From assembly GCF_030272615.1 (NCBI RefSeq), contig NC_081410.1:142881349-142945348 (forward strand): a stretch of 64,000 bases of DNA, read 5' to 3'. Below the pieces are notes generated by a model that worked only from the letters and a program-made list of their open reading frames with translations, made no database searches and was not told the origin of the DNA. The translations under genes and the position numbers were made by a program. This document shows positions 36,965 to 49,018 of this stretch, piece after piece (position 1 is the stretch's first letter; the number at the start of each line of letters is the position of its first letter). Source of the stretch: Cryptomeria japonica (lineage: Eukaryota > Streptophyta > Pinopsida > Cupressales > Cupressaceae).

Positions 36965-37871
36965 TATTAGCATTATACACTCAGATGAGAAAGGTAGATG
37001 TTGTTATTGATGGCAACAAGGTTCCACAGGTTCAACTTCCCATAGCCTTCACCTACCGGCATCGACAGTTACAACAAAGCTTATTCACCTGGCATACAGT
37101 TTACACCGACAAAAGATTATACTGGCATTCCAAGCCGACTTGACAATAAGTATTGTTTATGTAAAATAAATTGTATTGTAAATTATAATTGTATGGCTGA
37201 CTTGTTGTATTGTAAAGAGTCATATATTTATGAGTTCTTGTAGGCCATTTGAAAAAAAGAAAGTGGTAACATGAGATAAGATAGGATATGATAGGGAATA
37301 GTTGTATATGCATTTTGATGTGTTTATTTTGGAGCGAATAAGAAGCAAAGAAGAGTGAAGACTATTTTGTATAAGCAGAATCATTTGACAACATACCGGC
37401 TAGGGTCTTTGGCAGAGGCAGAACCAGTATCAGGCAGAGCATAACAATGAACTCATCCAGCATTTTGATGCAAGTTGTAAGAGTTCATTTTTATGTTTAC
37501 ATCAATGTGATATTGTAGTCAGTGAGACTCCACTTTTGTTGTTGAGCAGTGAGCTTTAGGCAGTTGGCCTTCCTGCATGTGCATGCCCCTTTTGTTCTAA
37601 TTAATATTTATTCATATGGCCAATGAGTAAATATTGTGGGTCACAAATCCCATCGAGGTTTTTCCCTTACCGACTTTCCTCGCTAAAATATTTATGTTAT
37701 GGTGTGCATTGATGTTGATTCCTTTGTTTCTCTTTACTGCATTATTGTTTTGTTACCGACATATTAATCTCAGTTACAAAATTGTAAATAAGTTTAAATC
37801 TTTCATTTACCAGTCAGACACCGATTCACCCCCCCCTCTCAGTGTCTTTGGGATTAATCTATTATCTGACA
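36965..37871 (+). repeat. Element V 5' LTR
   Basis: 907 bp. It begins TATTAGCATT where the 3' copy has TGTCAGCATT, so the terminal TG has mutated to TA; it ends ATCTGACA. It has the GATTCACCCCCCCCTCTCAG tract near 37823-37842. By eye it differs from the 3' LTR at roughly one position in twelve over the first 400 bp, so V is an older insertion than B. Confidence 0.92.
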
Positions 37872-37873
37872 AT

Positions 37874-37886
37874 TGATATCAGAGCC
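37874..37886 (+). promoter_or_regulatory. Element V primer-binding site
   Basis: TGATATCAGAGCC, one base different from the plant initiator-methionine tRNA site, two bases after the LTR end. Confidence 0.8.
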
Positions 37887-37941
37887 TAGTCCTCTATTTG
37901 CAGAAGCCTAACAACTTGAGGAAGATTCTGAAACTAGTACC

Positions 37942-38987
37942 CATGGAAAATTAGAAGATTTTGATGTAGAAAAATTAAAGAATATCAAACTAGAAGAAGA
38001 ACTCAGATCTGCTCAAGAATTCATAAAAGCACTTCAAGAAAACCTGATCATGGCATAGAGTAAGAGAAAATAATTGTGTGAGCAACTACAAAAACAAGAT
38101 GATGAAGAAAAAGAAACTCTCAGAGATATTGCAGAGAAATTGAGACAAGAAAATAGTAACATGAAGAATGAGATGCAAGACTTAACCATGAGACTATGTA
38201 AGGATATTGAAGATAGAAAGAAGAATCAGGAATATTTGGCTAGATGACTTAATGAAAGATCAAATGAATCTATAAGGTTTAGTCATGAAAATGATATGCT
38301 TAAAACAAAGTTGATTTAGATGCAACATGACAAAGAGGAACTTATGAGACAAGTTATCACTCTAGAAAGTGAGTTGGTCACTCCAAATGAATACACAGAC
38401 AAATTCAAAAAGACCTTAGCCAAGATTGATGATATGCTGAAAAATCAAAGACCTGATGAAGAAACAATTGGACTTGGATTTGAACATGGAGAAAGTTTCG
38501 GAACTGCAAATAATCATGATCACAACAAACCAGTAAGGCAACCTAATGCTTATAAATTCTATGGCAAATTTTTTAATTGGAACAAGGTCATAGAGAAAAT
38601 CAATGCAGATAAAGGAATAATCAGAATACAAACTCATTTACCAGTCAATGTTCCCAATGCAATAAATATGGTCATCAATAAAATAACTACAGAATGAATG
38701 TAAAATGCCATGCTTGTGGTAGATTTGGACATCTATCTAATCAATGCAGAACTCAAACCAGGCAAGGTTATGGAAAAGCTATTCAAAGAAACAATGCAAC
38801 TTGTTATGCATGCAACAAGATTGGGCATATTGCAAGATTTTGTAGAAGCAAGAATGTACCGGAAAACAACAGAGGATCTAATGACAAAGGCAAGGAAAAG
38901 GTGAATGAAAACAAGCAAGAATTCTCTAAACAATGGGTCAAGAAGACAAATAAGAGAAATGATGAATCTGACTTTGCACCAGCATAA
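37942..38987 (+). pseudogene. Element V gag: coiled coil plus zinc knuckles
   Basis: From 37942 to 38697 one frame encodes a charged coiled coil (for example KLEDFDVEKLKNIK and LRDIAEKLRQEN), broken by TAG, TAA, TGA and TAG before 38320. A frameshift within 38580-38650 leads to 38694-38987. Two intact CCHC knuckles follow: CHACGRFGHLSNQC (about 38706-38747) and CYACNKIGHIARFC (about 38802-38843). Remains of one or two more knuckles lie at 38575-38690, with Cys replaced. It ends in a Lys/Asn-rich tail. Retroelement gag of this kind binds RNA. The N-terminal coiled coil resembles the start of F's gag rather than UBN2 gag as in B. Confidence 0.7.
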
Positions 38988-39353
38988 CAAAGCAATCCTG
39001 CACCGATAGGAAATTCTTCATCTAACTAAGGAATAATCTTTAGGGGTAAGGCAACAAATTTAAGATCATGCATTTTTCCCCTCAGATGATGGTCAAGTCA
39101 TAATCCTTCTTTACCGGCACATATGTTGAGCTACAATGGAAATTCACTAAACCGACGAAGCATTTAATGCGGCTGTTAGTTAAATTTTTGGCTATAAAGC
39201 ATTGAAATTTCTCATTTTGACTCACCAAGCATTCAAGTATTTGAAGAGCACAGAAGTAGAGCACCGACATTCAAGAAGCGAAGCAACAAAGATTTTCTAG
39301 GGCATCCAAGGTTTTCACTTGCATTCGACAAAAAAAGGTATTTATTTTGCTTT
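38988..39353 (+). other. Element V spacer between gag and second ORF
   Basis: No frame. This is where pol would be expected in a complete element, and only 366 bp separate the two ORFs. The last part, before ATG 39354, reads like a leader. Confidence 0.6.
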
Positions 39354-41018
39354 ATGGCTTCTTCATCTTTTGTTCCTAAATTCATAGCAAACCCTACTGT
39401 TGTGGAGAATATCAAATGTCCTAGGCCAGTTTTTAAGATAATGCCTAAGATAGCTAAGATGGATGACTCTATTGGAGCATTTTTAAAAATTCTGAACGGA
39501 GTCACATTCGGAGAAGACCCTAGGGCATACATTCACTATAATATTGAAGATTTAGGGTCTAAGGATATAAAGAACATGTTTATGAAAGTCATCACAAAAA
39601 ACCAAGGTGTAATCAAACCTGAACATAAGATTGTGGAAGATTTAGGGTTCGTAGACATCCTTTACATGCCTGAATTCAAAGATGAAATTATTTGATATGT
39701 TCTAAGTAGAGTTCACGGTGAATTCTTATGGCTTGAATCCATCTTCAAAATCATCAGGGAAGCTATTAAAGTTGTTACAGGTTTACCCTCTACTAGCACA
39801 CGACCTGAGAAGAAGAAGAAAATTCCAAACAAAGGTGTTATGGATTTAACCGTCGCTACATCTGATAACAGATCACTCAGGGTAAGTGACATAACTGATG
39901 ACAATGTTAAATATGCTAGCATGGTTATTGGATACAAGGTTGCACATACAAATGGGTTGAATTATGTTTCTAGTCTATGCATTCACAGTGCTTATGAAAT
40001 GGTAAAGAACAATGCAAAAATTGATCTTTGTGAGTGGTCAAAAGATGAATTGATAGATAACTTGGACAAAATCAAGGGTGATAAAAAGGGAACATTCAAA
40101 TTTGGGAATTTAATTGTATATTTGATGCTATACTTCTCAAAGGATATTCCTGGCATAGGCCATAGAGACTTTGCCTATGATATTTCTGTTGGAAAACAAA
40201 TTAAGGGGGTAATTTTCGGCATGGGTTCATAAGGAAACAAGCAGGTAAAGGAATACTTCAAAAACTTTCAAGCAAGAATGAAGCAAAGGGAAAGAATCCC
40301 TAAGAGTATTGTTGATAAGTATGACAAATTGATATGCTTTGTTATAAAGAGAGATGAAATATGGATGGAGGCTGTCACACCTAGAATTGTTTGGGTAACA
40401 AAAATGGGATGTGAAGTGGACACCAACATTCTAGAAACTTATGCCAAGAGACTTCTAGATGCCCCACCAGAACCTACTGAGAAGATCTTTGCCACTATTG
40501 AAACCATAGAGAAAGATGTTGCTATTCAGAAGCAAAGAAAGAAAAGGGATAAAATATTGAAAGATGCTTCAAAATTTGTTGAAGATGTTACAAAGGGATT
40601 ATTGAAACTTGATCAGTTGAGTGGTGTTGCTGCAAGCACAAAAGAAAGAAAATCTAACTAGCAATCAGTAACACATGTTTCCCCTGTTGTTACCTCATCC
40701 GAGACTAATACTGACAAAGCTGCGGAATTTAAAAGGGTGGATAGGAAGAGAAAATATCCACCAGCACTTGCTTTGTCACCTATGAAGACAAGGACACTTA
40801 CGAAGAAAGAACATGTTGTGAGAGAGTCTAGCAATCCAAAGAAGAAGATTACACAAAAGAAACCGACACCAAAGGTATCTGATACACTTTCCCCAGAAGA
40901 GCTCGTTAACAAAATAACTCAGGATGGTAATCTCAACAATGTCAGTAAGTTTTATCATTCTTTTAATGATTCAGATAAGAACACTATTGAAGAAAGCATA
41001 ATATATATATATATATAA
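39354..41018 (+). pseudogene. Element V second ORF, N-terminal part, unknown protein
   Basis: One frame from ATG 39354 to 41018, broken only by TGA 39693-39695, TAA 40230-40232 and TAG 40659-40661, each explainable by a single C-to-T change. The first ~340 codons look globular (MASSSFVPKFIANPTVV..., AKIDLCEWSKDELIDNL, GNLIVYLMLYFSKDIPG). Then come a basic helical part (KDVAIQKQRKKRDKILK) and a Lys-rich segment with KKKITQKKPTPK. The frame ends in an (AT)n run at 41000-41018, which probably caused the frame change. I recognise no domain; it is not RT, integrase or protease. The size and steady composition suggest it was once translated. Confidence 0.6.
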
Positions 41019-41742
41019 GAAAGTTCTTATTGAAGTCATTTATATTCTCCCCAGTGACTTATATCTAATACTTCAGGCAAAAAGAATGTCCATCATGGAA
41101 TTGGATAAGAAATTGAAGGTTGAAGCACCGTTGGCTGTTCATCCAGCTAAGTCTAGACAAGAAATAGATGAATTGATAGAAGAAGATAACAAAACTATTT
41201 TTGTAAGTGGTCACCAACAAGTAAGCCTCATGGCCGGCAGGACAAAGGAAATCGGAGATGAGACAACAGACAAATGGGATATTTTCTTTGTGGAGAAAGA
41301 GAAAAGAGAAGAAAAAGAAAGACAAAAAGTTGACAAATATTTTACTAAGGTATATCAAAAAGGAGATAAAGGGAAGAATAAAGTTGGCAGTGTTCCTGAC
41401 TTAACAGTAAAAGATAAGTTACCACCACCGGCTTAGAACACCCCATCGGCAGCAGCAGAGGCACAGGCAGAAGTACAAAATCAGCTCGCAGAAAAGACAT
41501 CAGAGGAAGAAAAAGCAACAGATGTCATTGATCCCAAGTCAAATGATCTATTCACAATGAAGGTTGACACTTAGGACATCAACATTACAATGGATGATAC
41601 CTCTTTTTCAGAAATTGATAAAGAAAGTTTTTGAGGAGAAGAAATCAAAATCTATAAATATTGAGATCTCCGACTCACTAGTCAAGGCAGTTGGCACTCA
41701 ATAGGATATTAAGATATCAACAGATAAAGCACAGGAATAGAC
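41019..41742 (+). pseudogene. Element V second ORF, middle part, up to element C
   Basis: The frame from 41086 (MSIMELDKKLKVEAP...) is open to TAG 41434-41436 and then continues with TAG 41572-41574. It has the acidic/Lys-rich phrases EKEKREEKERQKVDKYF and AAAEAQAEVQNQLAEK. After a shift near 41640 it runs to the insertion of element C with stops that fit CAG-to-TAG. The reading phase at 41742 carries on at 47921 on the other side of element C. Confidence 0.5.
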
Positions 41743-42190
41743 TGTGAGATTTTACCAAGATCAAGGGCACAATGAAAAGCATAAAGAGAGACAATAAAAT
41801 AACAAGAACAAATTGTATTCTCATCAATATACAAATGATCAATTGGATTCACCAATACAATGAATATGGGCCTGCGTATATAGGCAAGGCCATATAGATA
41901 TTGAGCACACAATCATGACATGTGGCTCAATGAGAAACAACGGTAGGTAAGAAATACTAGGGGTAGGTAGGAGAAACTGTATAATATTTCACAAGAGGTG
42001 GAGGACCCACCGAATGTGGAGTGAAATAGCAAGATAAGACCACAAAAGGTGGAATTTCTCCTACAAGCTACATGCCTATGTGCACACTTCCCTAAGTGTC
42101 TCATATCCAAACTACGATGAGATGCATTATCCTAAGTTAACTTAAATAAAGTGTAATAATATCCATGATGAATAATTATTTACACCAACA
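41743..42190 (-). repeat. Element C 3' LTR
   Basis: 448 bp; on the minus strand it runs TGTTGGTGTAAATAATTA to TCTCACA. It matches 47469-47920 throughout. Confidence 0.93.
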
Positions 42191-42200
42191 CCCCCCCTTA
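42191..42200 (-). promoter_or_regulatory. Element C polypurine tract
   Basis: On the minus strand TAAGGGGGGG directly precedes the 3' LTR start TGTTGG. Further C-runs on the plus strand at 42427-42440 and 42465-42470 may be extra tracts. Confidence 0.75.
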
Positions 42201-42479
42201 AGTGCAACTTAGGGGAATGAAGACTCAAGTTAACAATGCAAGATGGGTCCCAACTACTAGGCCATGATAGGTACCCATGTACAATATGCAAATGCAAGAA
42301 AAACTATGCAATGCAATCTCTCACAAATGGAGAAAGGGAGAAAACCCAGTGGGAAAAAACTCTCCCCCAAAAGAGAGATGAATGTGCAAAAGAACTCTCA
42401 AAGAAGGACAAAACCTCAAAGAGGAAAAAGTCCCCCCCATAAGAGAGAAAGGATAAGTCAGTTGACCCCCCCTAATGAG

Positions 42480-43932
42480 ACATCCCGCACCCCCAAGAGA
42501 GCTTGCAATTGCTAGAACTTACTCTCGATGAAAGGTTTGGTAAAGATGTTGGCAACTTGCTCCGTTGTAGGAGAATATTGCAAATCAATGACCTGCTCCT
42601 GAATCAGCTCCTGGATGTAGTGCATATGAATCTCGATGTGTTTGATTCACTGGTGCTAGACCAGGTTCTTTGAGATTGCAATAGCACTCTGATTGTCACA
42701 ATGTAGAACTGTCGGTCGTGGAGTGGTAAACCCAAACTTTGTGAGAATTTGCTGAAGCCAAATGATCTCAGTTGCTACGTTAGCAGCTCCTCGATACTCA
42801 ACCTCAATCGAAGAGAGAGCAGTAGCATGCTGCTTCTTGCTCTGCCAACAAATGGGGCTCAAACCAACGTGGAAGCTATAACCTGAAGTAGACTTATGAT
42901 CATCAAGATCGCCAACCCAATCAGAGTCTGTACATAACCAACCAAGCAAAGTCCTATGCCTGTTGCATAGTGAATCCCATAATGATGTGTACCCTGGATG
43001 TAATGAAGGATGTGTTTGGCGGCTTTCCAATGAAGCTCATGTGGTTCCTACATGAAGCAGGAAACCATGCCAACTGCAAATGAAATATCAGGGCGTGTGT
43101 GTGTCAAGTAGATGAGACTACCCACAAGCTGATGATACAATGTGGTATCAATTGGTGGAGAAGAGCACTGAGCCTCAAGCTTGACTCCTGAAAGAAAGGG
43201 AGGCGGTGCAGGCTTACAATCAGCCATATGAAAGCGTGCAAGTAGATCAAGAGCATACTTGGGCTGCGATAGTGTAATCTCAGAAGGTGACTGTGAAATC
43301 TCTATCCCAAGAAAGTAGTGCAAAAGACCCAAGTCAGTCATAGCAAATCTATCATGAAAAGCAGATTTGACCTTGCGAATGATGGATGCAGTGCTCCCTG
43401 TAATGATCAAATCATCAACATAGAGCACAAGTATCAAGTGAGAGTCATCCTGTCACAAAATGTAGACATTCGGACTAGAATGACACCTGGTGAACCCTGT
43501 TGAGAGAAGAAAGGAATCCATCTTGGCGTACCAAGCCCTGGGGGCCTACTTAAGGCCATAGAGAGATTTCCTTAGTCTGCAAACCAAGGAAGAATCTTGG
43601 ATGAAACCCTGTGGCTGCTCCATATAAATCTCCTCATCAAGATCCCCATGAAGAAAAGCACTCTTCACATTCATCTGATGTACAACCCAACCATGAGCTG
43701 CAACAATAGCAAGTGTCAAGCGAATGGAGCTCATCTTGGCTATGGGCGCAAAGGTCTTAGAATAGTCAACACTTGGAACCTGAGAGAAACCTTTTGCAAC
43801 AAGCTGAGCCTTATACTTATCCACACTACCATTCGCTGCAAACTTGGTCTGATAGATCCACTTACATTGAACCATCTTTCTCTCCTTAGGGAGAGGGACT
43901 AACTCCCATAAGGAACTATACTCTTCCTCCAT
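42480..43932 (-). pseudogene. Element C reverse transcriptase and RNase H
   Basis: The minus-strand frame from about 44000 down to 42480 reads HVMEEEYSSLWELVPLPKE, KYKAQLVAKGFSQV, VHQMNVKSAFLHGDLDEE, then a TAG at 43546-43548 inside SLYGLK-APRAW, then the polymerase box YVDD (43411-43422). RNase H shows TDSDWVGDLDDHKSTSGYS and SSIEVEYRGAA, and the frame ends with VANIFTKPF. Further stops lie near 43480, 43045 and 42655, and a frameshift lies between 43048 and 43030. The product would have copied the element RNA. Confidence 0.92.
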
Positions 43933-44099
43933 AACGTGGTCCCACTCAGGAACCCCTAATGCTTCCCGAAATGTCTATGGATCAAAAGCAGTAGCAATGA
44001 ATGCATCTGGAAGGTCCTGATGCTGTGATTGGACCCTGCGGAGGTGTAACCCTGTGAGTCAGAGTTGAAGGAGTCTCATCATTTGAATCGCTATCATCA

Positions 44100-45350
44100 C
44101 TATCCACAATGGAGGAAGGTGGGGGGAGGTAGAGAGGCTAAGCTAGGAGAGTTTTCCTCAAAGTGAACACTCCTCTCAATAAACACCTCATGTGTCTCAA
44201 GATCCAACAATCTATATGCCTTAACACCCTCAAGATATCCAACAAAAATAGAAGGCCGACTCTGAGGTTCCAATGCCTTGCGTTTTTGTGGAGGTATGCG
44301 AGCCCATGCTGGACACCCAAAGACTTTGAAAAGTCTCACAATCGGTTCCCTACCAAGCCAAGACTCAAAAGGAGTAATACCTTGCAAAGCTTTGTGAGGA
44401 ACCTGATTTTGGATGTGTGTGGAACAACTGATAGCCTCTGCCCAAAAGGTGGGATCAAGAAAACGTGCATGTATCATACAACTAGCCATTTCTTTGAGAT
44501 TTCTATTCTTGCGCTTTGCAACTCCGTTTTATTGTGGAGTGTATGCAACAAAATGTTGAAGATCAATCCCCTCAAATATACAAAAATCTTCAAGTCTTTT
44601 GTTCACATATTCTCTGCCATTATCTGTGCGAAGAATCTTGACCACTTTCCCAGATTGCTTCTCCACACGAGCCTTGAAGTCTTGAAATCTGTCAAATACT
44701 TCACTCTTATGAATAAGAAAGTAGACCCAAGTGAAGCGGGAGTAGTCATCAATGAAGGTGTGGACATAGCAGGCCTTAGTAAATGAAGGTGATGGAAATG
44801 GACCTACTACATCACTGTAAACAAGTTGAAGAACTTCCAAAGCTCTCCAAGCTTTCCCCTTATCAAACTTCTCCTTGGGATGGTTGCCCAAGGAACAACC
44901 TGAACATACATGCTCTGAAAAACTGATTCAAGGTAGACCTGTGACCATGTCTTTAGTGTTGAGCTATTGAAGATAGTGGTAGTTGAGGTGACCAAACCGC
45001 TCATGCCATAGCCTACTTTCTAAATTTGAATGAGTAAGTAAGGCCCTAGAAGGATAACTTGACACAAAGTGGGAGAATGAATAAAGCCTTGAGTTGTCAT
45101 TGACTTGTCCCACTGCTACCAAGGCATCATTATCAAGTTCCTTTACCAAAACTGAATTAGGTGTACACTCAACCTTTTTCCCATTCCCATAGTGAGTGAT
45201 TTGGTAGATAGAGAGAAGGTTGGTAGACAAGTTAGGAACATAAAGAACATTCTCAAATGTACAATCATCCATGTCAACTAAACCTTTCCCTTCAACCTCA
45301 ACTTGTGTATCATCACCTATGTAAATGTGAAGTACCTTTGATGGATCCAA
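44100..45350 (-). pseudogene. Element C integrase
   Basis: The pre-integrase part shows LWHERFGHLNY and CSGCSLGNHP (HHCC). The core has VYSDVVGPF, FIDDYSRFTW and LRTDNGREY. A TAA (44529-44531) replaces the second Gln of the conserved TPQQNG, and the catalytic Glu nearby is Lys (NGVAKRKN, codon 44514-44516). The C-terminal part (44100-44489) has GCPAWARIPPQKR and FVGYLEG, typical for Copia. Stops near 44963 and 44900 break the first part. Confidence 0.9.
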
Positions 45351-45359
45351 TGAAGAAAA

Positions 45360-46403
45360 CTACTTTTTTGTAGAACCCATGTGATAAGAGGCACCCGAGT
45401 CAAGTATCCACTGCTGTGAAGAACCTATTATTGCCACAAATGCTTTCCCTTTTCCCTTAGAATGTGAGGAAGAGGAAGGAGTTGAATCCTTCTTTGTGTA
45501 GGTAGATGGAAAGTTGATGTTATTTTTCTTAAGAAGATTTGTCAACTCATCAACTTGCTTGGTGTGGCATCGATGCTCATCATGACCATACATCTTGCAA
45601 TAAGCACAAGTTGGTTTATCCCTCTTAGGTGGAGTCCCCTTCTTGGAAGAGGATGAAAAATCACCTTGTGATGGAGAGGATGATTGTCCTTTTTTCTGTT
45701 GTGGCTTTGACTTAGATTGCTTCTTCTTCTTGTTGGAATCTTTGCCTTGACTCCCTTGACTTCCTTGACTAGCCACCAAAGCCTTGGACTTTGAAGACTT
45801 GAGAAGCCCTATGTTCAACAACTTAGATTGATCCAATATCAACATTTATGTGAAAGCATCAAAGGAAGACATAGTGTAGGAACTCCCCACTGTCAAACGA
45901 TGAGTTTGGAAGCTAGAAACAAATGTTGCATATTCTAGTGCAAGCTTGTCCAACAAGTTGAATATCAACTGAGCATCCTTTTTGTCAATTCCATAATCCT
46001 TAAGTTTTTCTCTTAGCTCATTTGCTTTGGTGACATAATCTTGGATTGTATCAAAACTCTTGGGATCCAAGTTGGTGAGGTCATTATCAATCTTGTAACC
46101 TTTGATTTCATCAACTTGACCATACAATTTCTGAAACATTTCCCAAGCCTCTTTGATTGTAGAACACTTCTCAATGTGAAAAATGAGGTCATTTGATACA
46201 TATTTACGCAAAGTTCCAAGAGTCATGCAATTCTTAGTGAGACATACTAATTGAGCATTAGGATTAGCCTTAGGATCAGGTGGTGCTTCTATTGTTCCAT
46301 CTATGTAATGCGTAAGTTCTTTTTCCATTAATTTGCTCCATGTTTTAATTTTCCAAGATGCATAATTATGTGGAGTTAAAGGTGGAAATTTATGAGGACT
46401 CAT
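45360..46403 (-). pseudogene. Element C gag and protease
   Basis: The best start is the ATG at 46403 (MSPHKFPPLTPHNYASWK), not the longer frame from 46469. A gag domain (UBN2-like: IKEAWEMFQKLYG, DYVTKANELREKL) is followed by TAA at 45846-45848, then a Ser/Lys-rich stretch and one zinc knuckle, CAYCKMYGHDEHRC (about 45570-45612). The protease motif is WILDSGASYHMGS near 45385-45408. A stop at 45360-45362 follows. The stop at 45846 sits in the phrase FDAFT-ML and fits CAA-to-TAA. Confidence 0.9.
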
Positions 46404-47455
46404 TGCAAAAAAAATGAAAGAGCACAAGGAAAGAGAGGCACAATCACACAAGACACCCCCCAAATTCACTCAATCAAAGAACCCCCTCCCCCCCAACAAA
46501 AAATTTTTAAAAAAAAAAAAATGATGATCTAGCACTTTATACTTAGCGCGTGTACAATGGGCCACTTGCAAAACATGCCAAAGTGGACTTTTGATTTCAA
46601 CTTTACAACCGCCTCAATGAGGCCAAAGGAGAATAAAACTAATAATGCAAGAGATCTAAACTAAGATCCAAGCAAATTACAAGTACCATGTAGGCCAAAA
46701 AAGATCAATATCTAAAAGTGCAATGTCCACTCAAAATCTATGAAAACTGATCATATATTATGAAAGTAGACAAAAAAATATGCACTTTCAAAAAAAATGG
46801 CACCTGAAAAGGAGGTCCTATGAGCTCAAATGAAGCCTTTGAAGTTGCAAAATTGAGGATTGGACAGGTACAACTGAGAGAATTCGAAAATTCCAAAAAA
46901 CCTATGCACCAAAATCAGAAAATAACCACACCACTGCGAAGAGCACGAAAAATTAGCCCAAATAAAAAAAAAAATTGCACCAAAAAAGGAGCAAAATTGA
47001 GCAAGTTATGAGCCTCCAAAGTTGACCCAAAAATCCAAACTACTCAACGGATAGGGATCTAAAATTTTTCAAAAAATGTTGATTGGGCACTGACTGTGCG
47101 CTGCTAACTAGGTAGAAGGTACGGACCCCCCAAAAAAAAATTCAAATTTTTTTATTTTTTTATTTTTTTTCAAAAAAAGGTTTTCAACTAGAAAATTATT
47201 TTTCAGATTTCTTTTTTTAAATCCGAAAATTTCATACCGTACTGCCCGAATTGGGCAAAAAATTTCTCCAACACCCAAAATTTGACTTTCGCCAAAATAG
47301 GTCAAGTTTATACTCAATTTTTATGGAAATGGCCTCCTAGACGTAATGGTGAGGTCAAAAACGCTCTTGGATGGCTCCAAAATGTGCAGTACCTGAAATC
47401 CAAAAATAGAAGCCTTCCAAAAATGTCTCCCAAAACCGATCAATGAAGCCCCAAT
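46404..47455 (-). other. Element C untranslated leader
   Basis: Between primer-binding site and gag. It contains long A/T homopolymers (46500-46520, 47130-47230) but no conserved frame. Confidence 0.75.
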
Positions 47456-47468
47456 GACTCTAATACCA
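47456..47468 (-). promoter_or_regulatory. Element C primer-binding site
   Basis: On the minus strand TGGTATTAGAGTC directly joins the LTR end CTCACA. It is close to the initiator-methionine tRNA site, with two differences in 13. Confidence 0.85.
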
Positions 47469-47920
47469 TGTGAGATTTTGCCAAGATCAAAGGCACAATG
47501 AAAAGCATAAAGAGAGACAATAAAATGACAAGAACAAATTGCATTCTCATCAATATACAAATGATCAACTGGATTCACCAATATAATGAATATGGGTCTG
47601 CTTATATAGGTAAGGCCATATGGATATGTGAGCACACAATCATGACATGTGGCTTAATGAGAAACAAGGGTAGGTAAGAAATACTAGGGGTAGGTAGGAG
47701 AAACTGTATAATATTCTACAAAAGGTGGAGGAGCCACCGAATGTGGAGTGTTACAACAAGATAAGACCACAAAAAGGTGAAATTTCTCCTACAAGCTACA
47801 TCCCTATGCGCACACTTCCCTAAGTGTCTCATATCCAAACTATGATGAGATGCATTATCCTAAGTTAACTTAAGTAAAGTGTAATAATATCCATGATGAA
47901 TAATTATTTACACCAACACA
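47469..47920 (-). repeat. Element C 5' LTR
   Basis: 452 bp with the same ends as the 3' LTR. A small number of differences is visible by eye. Confidence 0.93.
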
Positions 47921-48834
47921 GACAACATCTGAACCAACAAAGGAAGAGGAAGTGATTAAGGTAGCTGAACAGAAAATAGAGGAAGGGTCAAAGAAATCAG
48001 GAGAAGAGAAGAGCGATAATGCAGAACCTAGCACCTCTCCCAGTACTTCAATTTTGGATATCAGACCAACAACTATCACAGAAGTATTATAGGATTATAT
48101 AAAGAAAATAACAGAGTAATGCCTTAGCATTTAAGACTATCGATGATTCTCTACCAATTTTGTAGATGATTGCACCAGAGTGCAAGGTAGATCATATTGT
48201 TGGCTCGATAGGCAAATTGGACATATTGTCCAAATTCATTTCTGCTAACATTCAATCATTAGACAAAATAAATGAGGAGACTATTCAAGAAAAAGTTGAT
48301 AAAGAAAAGGAAGGATTCTTTGGAAAAACAATAAAGGAATGTACTTAGCAGATTGATACACTGCTACCAGCATTGAATTCTACCATTTTGGAGTATAAGA
48401 AATTATACCGAGAAACTTGTAAACCACATCAACTAACATATGATATTGATGATCAGATTAGAAAAACTCAAAAGGAAATTGATGATATTGCGGATAACAT
48501 AATTGGTTCTTCAGAACTAACATCAGTCATAGAACAAGAGATAGCTATACATGAGGAGAAGATTGAAAATCTTGAAAAAGAAAAGGCAAGACTAAAAATG
48601 AAAACCAGGGAGTTGAAGAATAAGCTTGGTCCAAGATTGGACAATCTAATCACTCACTGGAATGCACTATCAAAGGCTACAATTCAAGGAGATAGATCAC
48701 CGGAACAACAAATGCACTATCTTACCGGATTGATCAGACAAACAAAAATAATAATTACCGATAGTACGAAGTTCATGCAATATTTGAACTTAGTTCTTGC
48801 AGATATTTTTCAAGTAATACACAATAGACTTTAG
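47921..48834 (+). pseudogene. Element V second ORF, C-terminal coiled coil
   Basis: The frame continues from element C's right border: an acidic low-complexity part (KEEEVIKVAEQKIEEGSKK), stops near 48088 and 48118, then 48166-48345 and, after TAG 48346-48348, 48373-48834 in the same frame. The last 150 codons are a strong coiled coil (IEQEIAIHEEKIENLEKEK). The final stop is at 48832-48834. The full second ORF would be about 1100 codons before decay. No known domain is recognised. Confidence 0.6.
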
Positions 48835-49002
48835 GGTTCTAAGTAAATTTTTTATTTTTTTTTGAAATTTTTTATAGTGAGAAAAATGTACTGAGTAAGG
48901 CATGGAGAAAAGTGAACAAGATGAACAAATCATTTTCTCAAGGGGAGCACTCACAGTTTTGGATTCACAGTTTTTTATTTTTCTCATGAGTGTTGCCAAC
49001 AA

Positions 49003-49018
49003 TGCCAAAGGGGGAGAT
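49003..49018 (+). promoter_or_regulatory. Element V polypurine tract
   Basis: TGCCAAAGGGGGAGAT ends at the LTR. The same 16 bases stand before the LTRs of the left-edge element and element B. Confidence 0.9.

Larger units (their letters stand above)
41743..47920 (-). mobile_element. Element C: complete minus-strand Copia retrotransposon nested in element V
   Basis: LTRs at 47469-47920 (5') and 41743-42190 (3'). A primer-binding site abuts the 5' LTR and a G-rich tract abuts the 3' LTR. Flanks are TAGAC (41738-41742) and CAGAC (47921-47925), a 5 bp duplicate with one C-to-T difference. Coding order on the minus strand is gag, protease, integrase, RT, RNase H, which is Copia. Length 6178 bp. 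Its domains are all recognisable but stops interrupt nearly every one. Confidence 0.95.

Noticed and set aside
36883-37143. 86-codon ORF starting with Ser-Leu repeats
   Set aside because: Reads the (CT)n tract and then the first bases of element V's LTR; it spans an insertion border and cannot be an old gene.
37634-37876. Hydrophobic ORF (also 49688-50014) resembling a membrane protein
   Set aside because: Lies in the same part of both LTRs of element V. The hydrophobic look comes from T-rich sequence.
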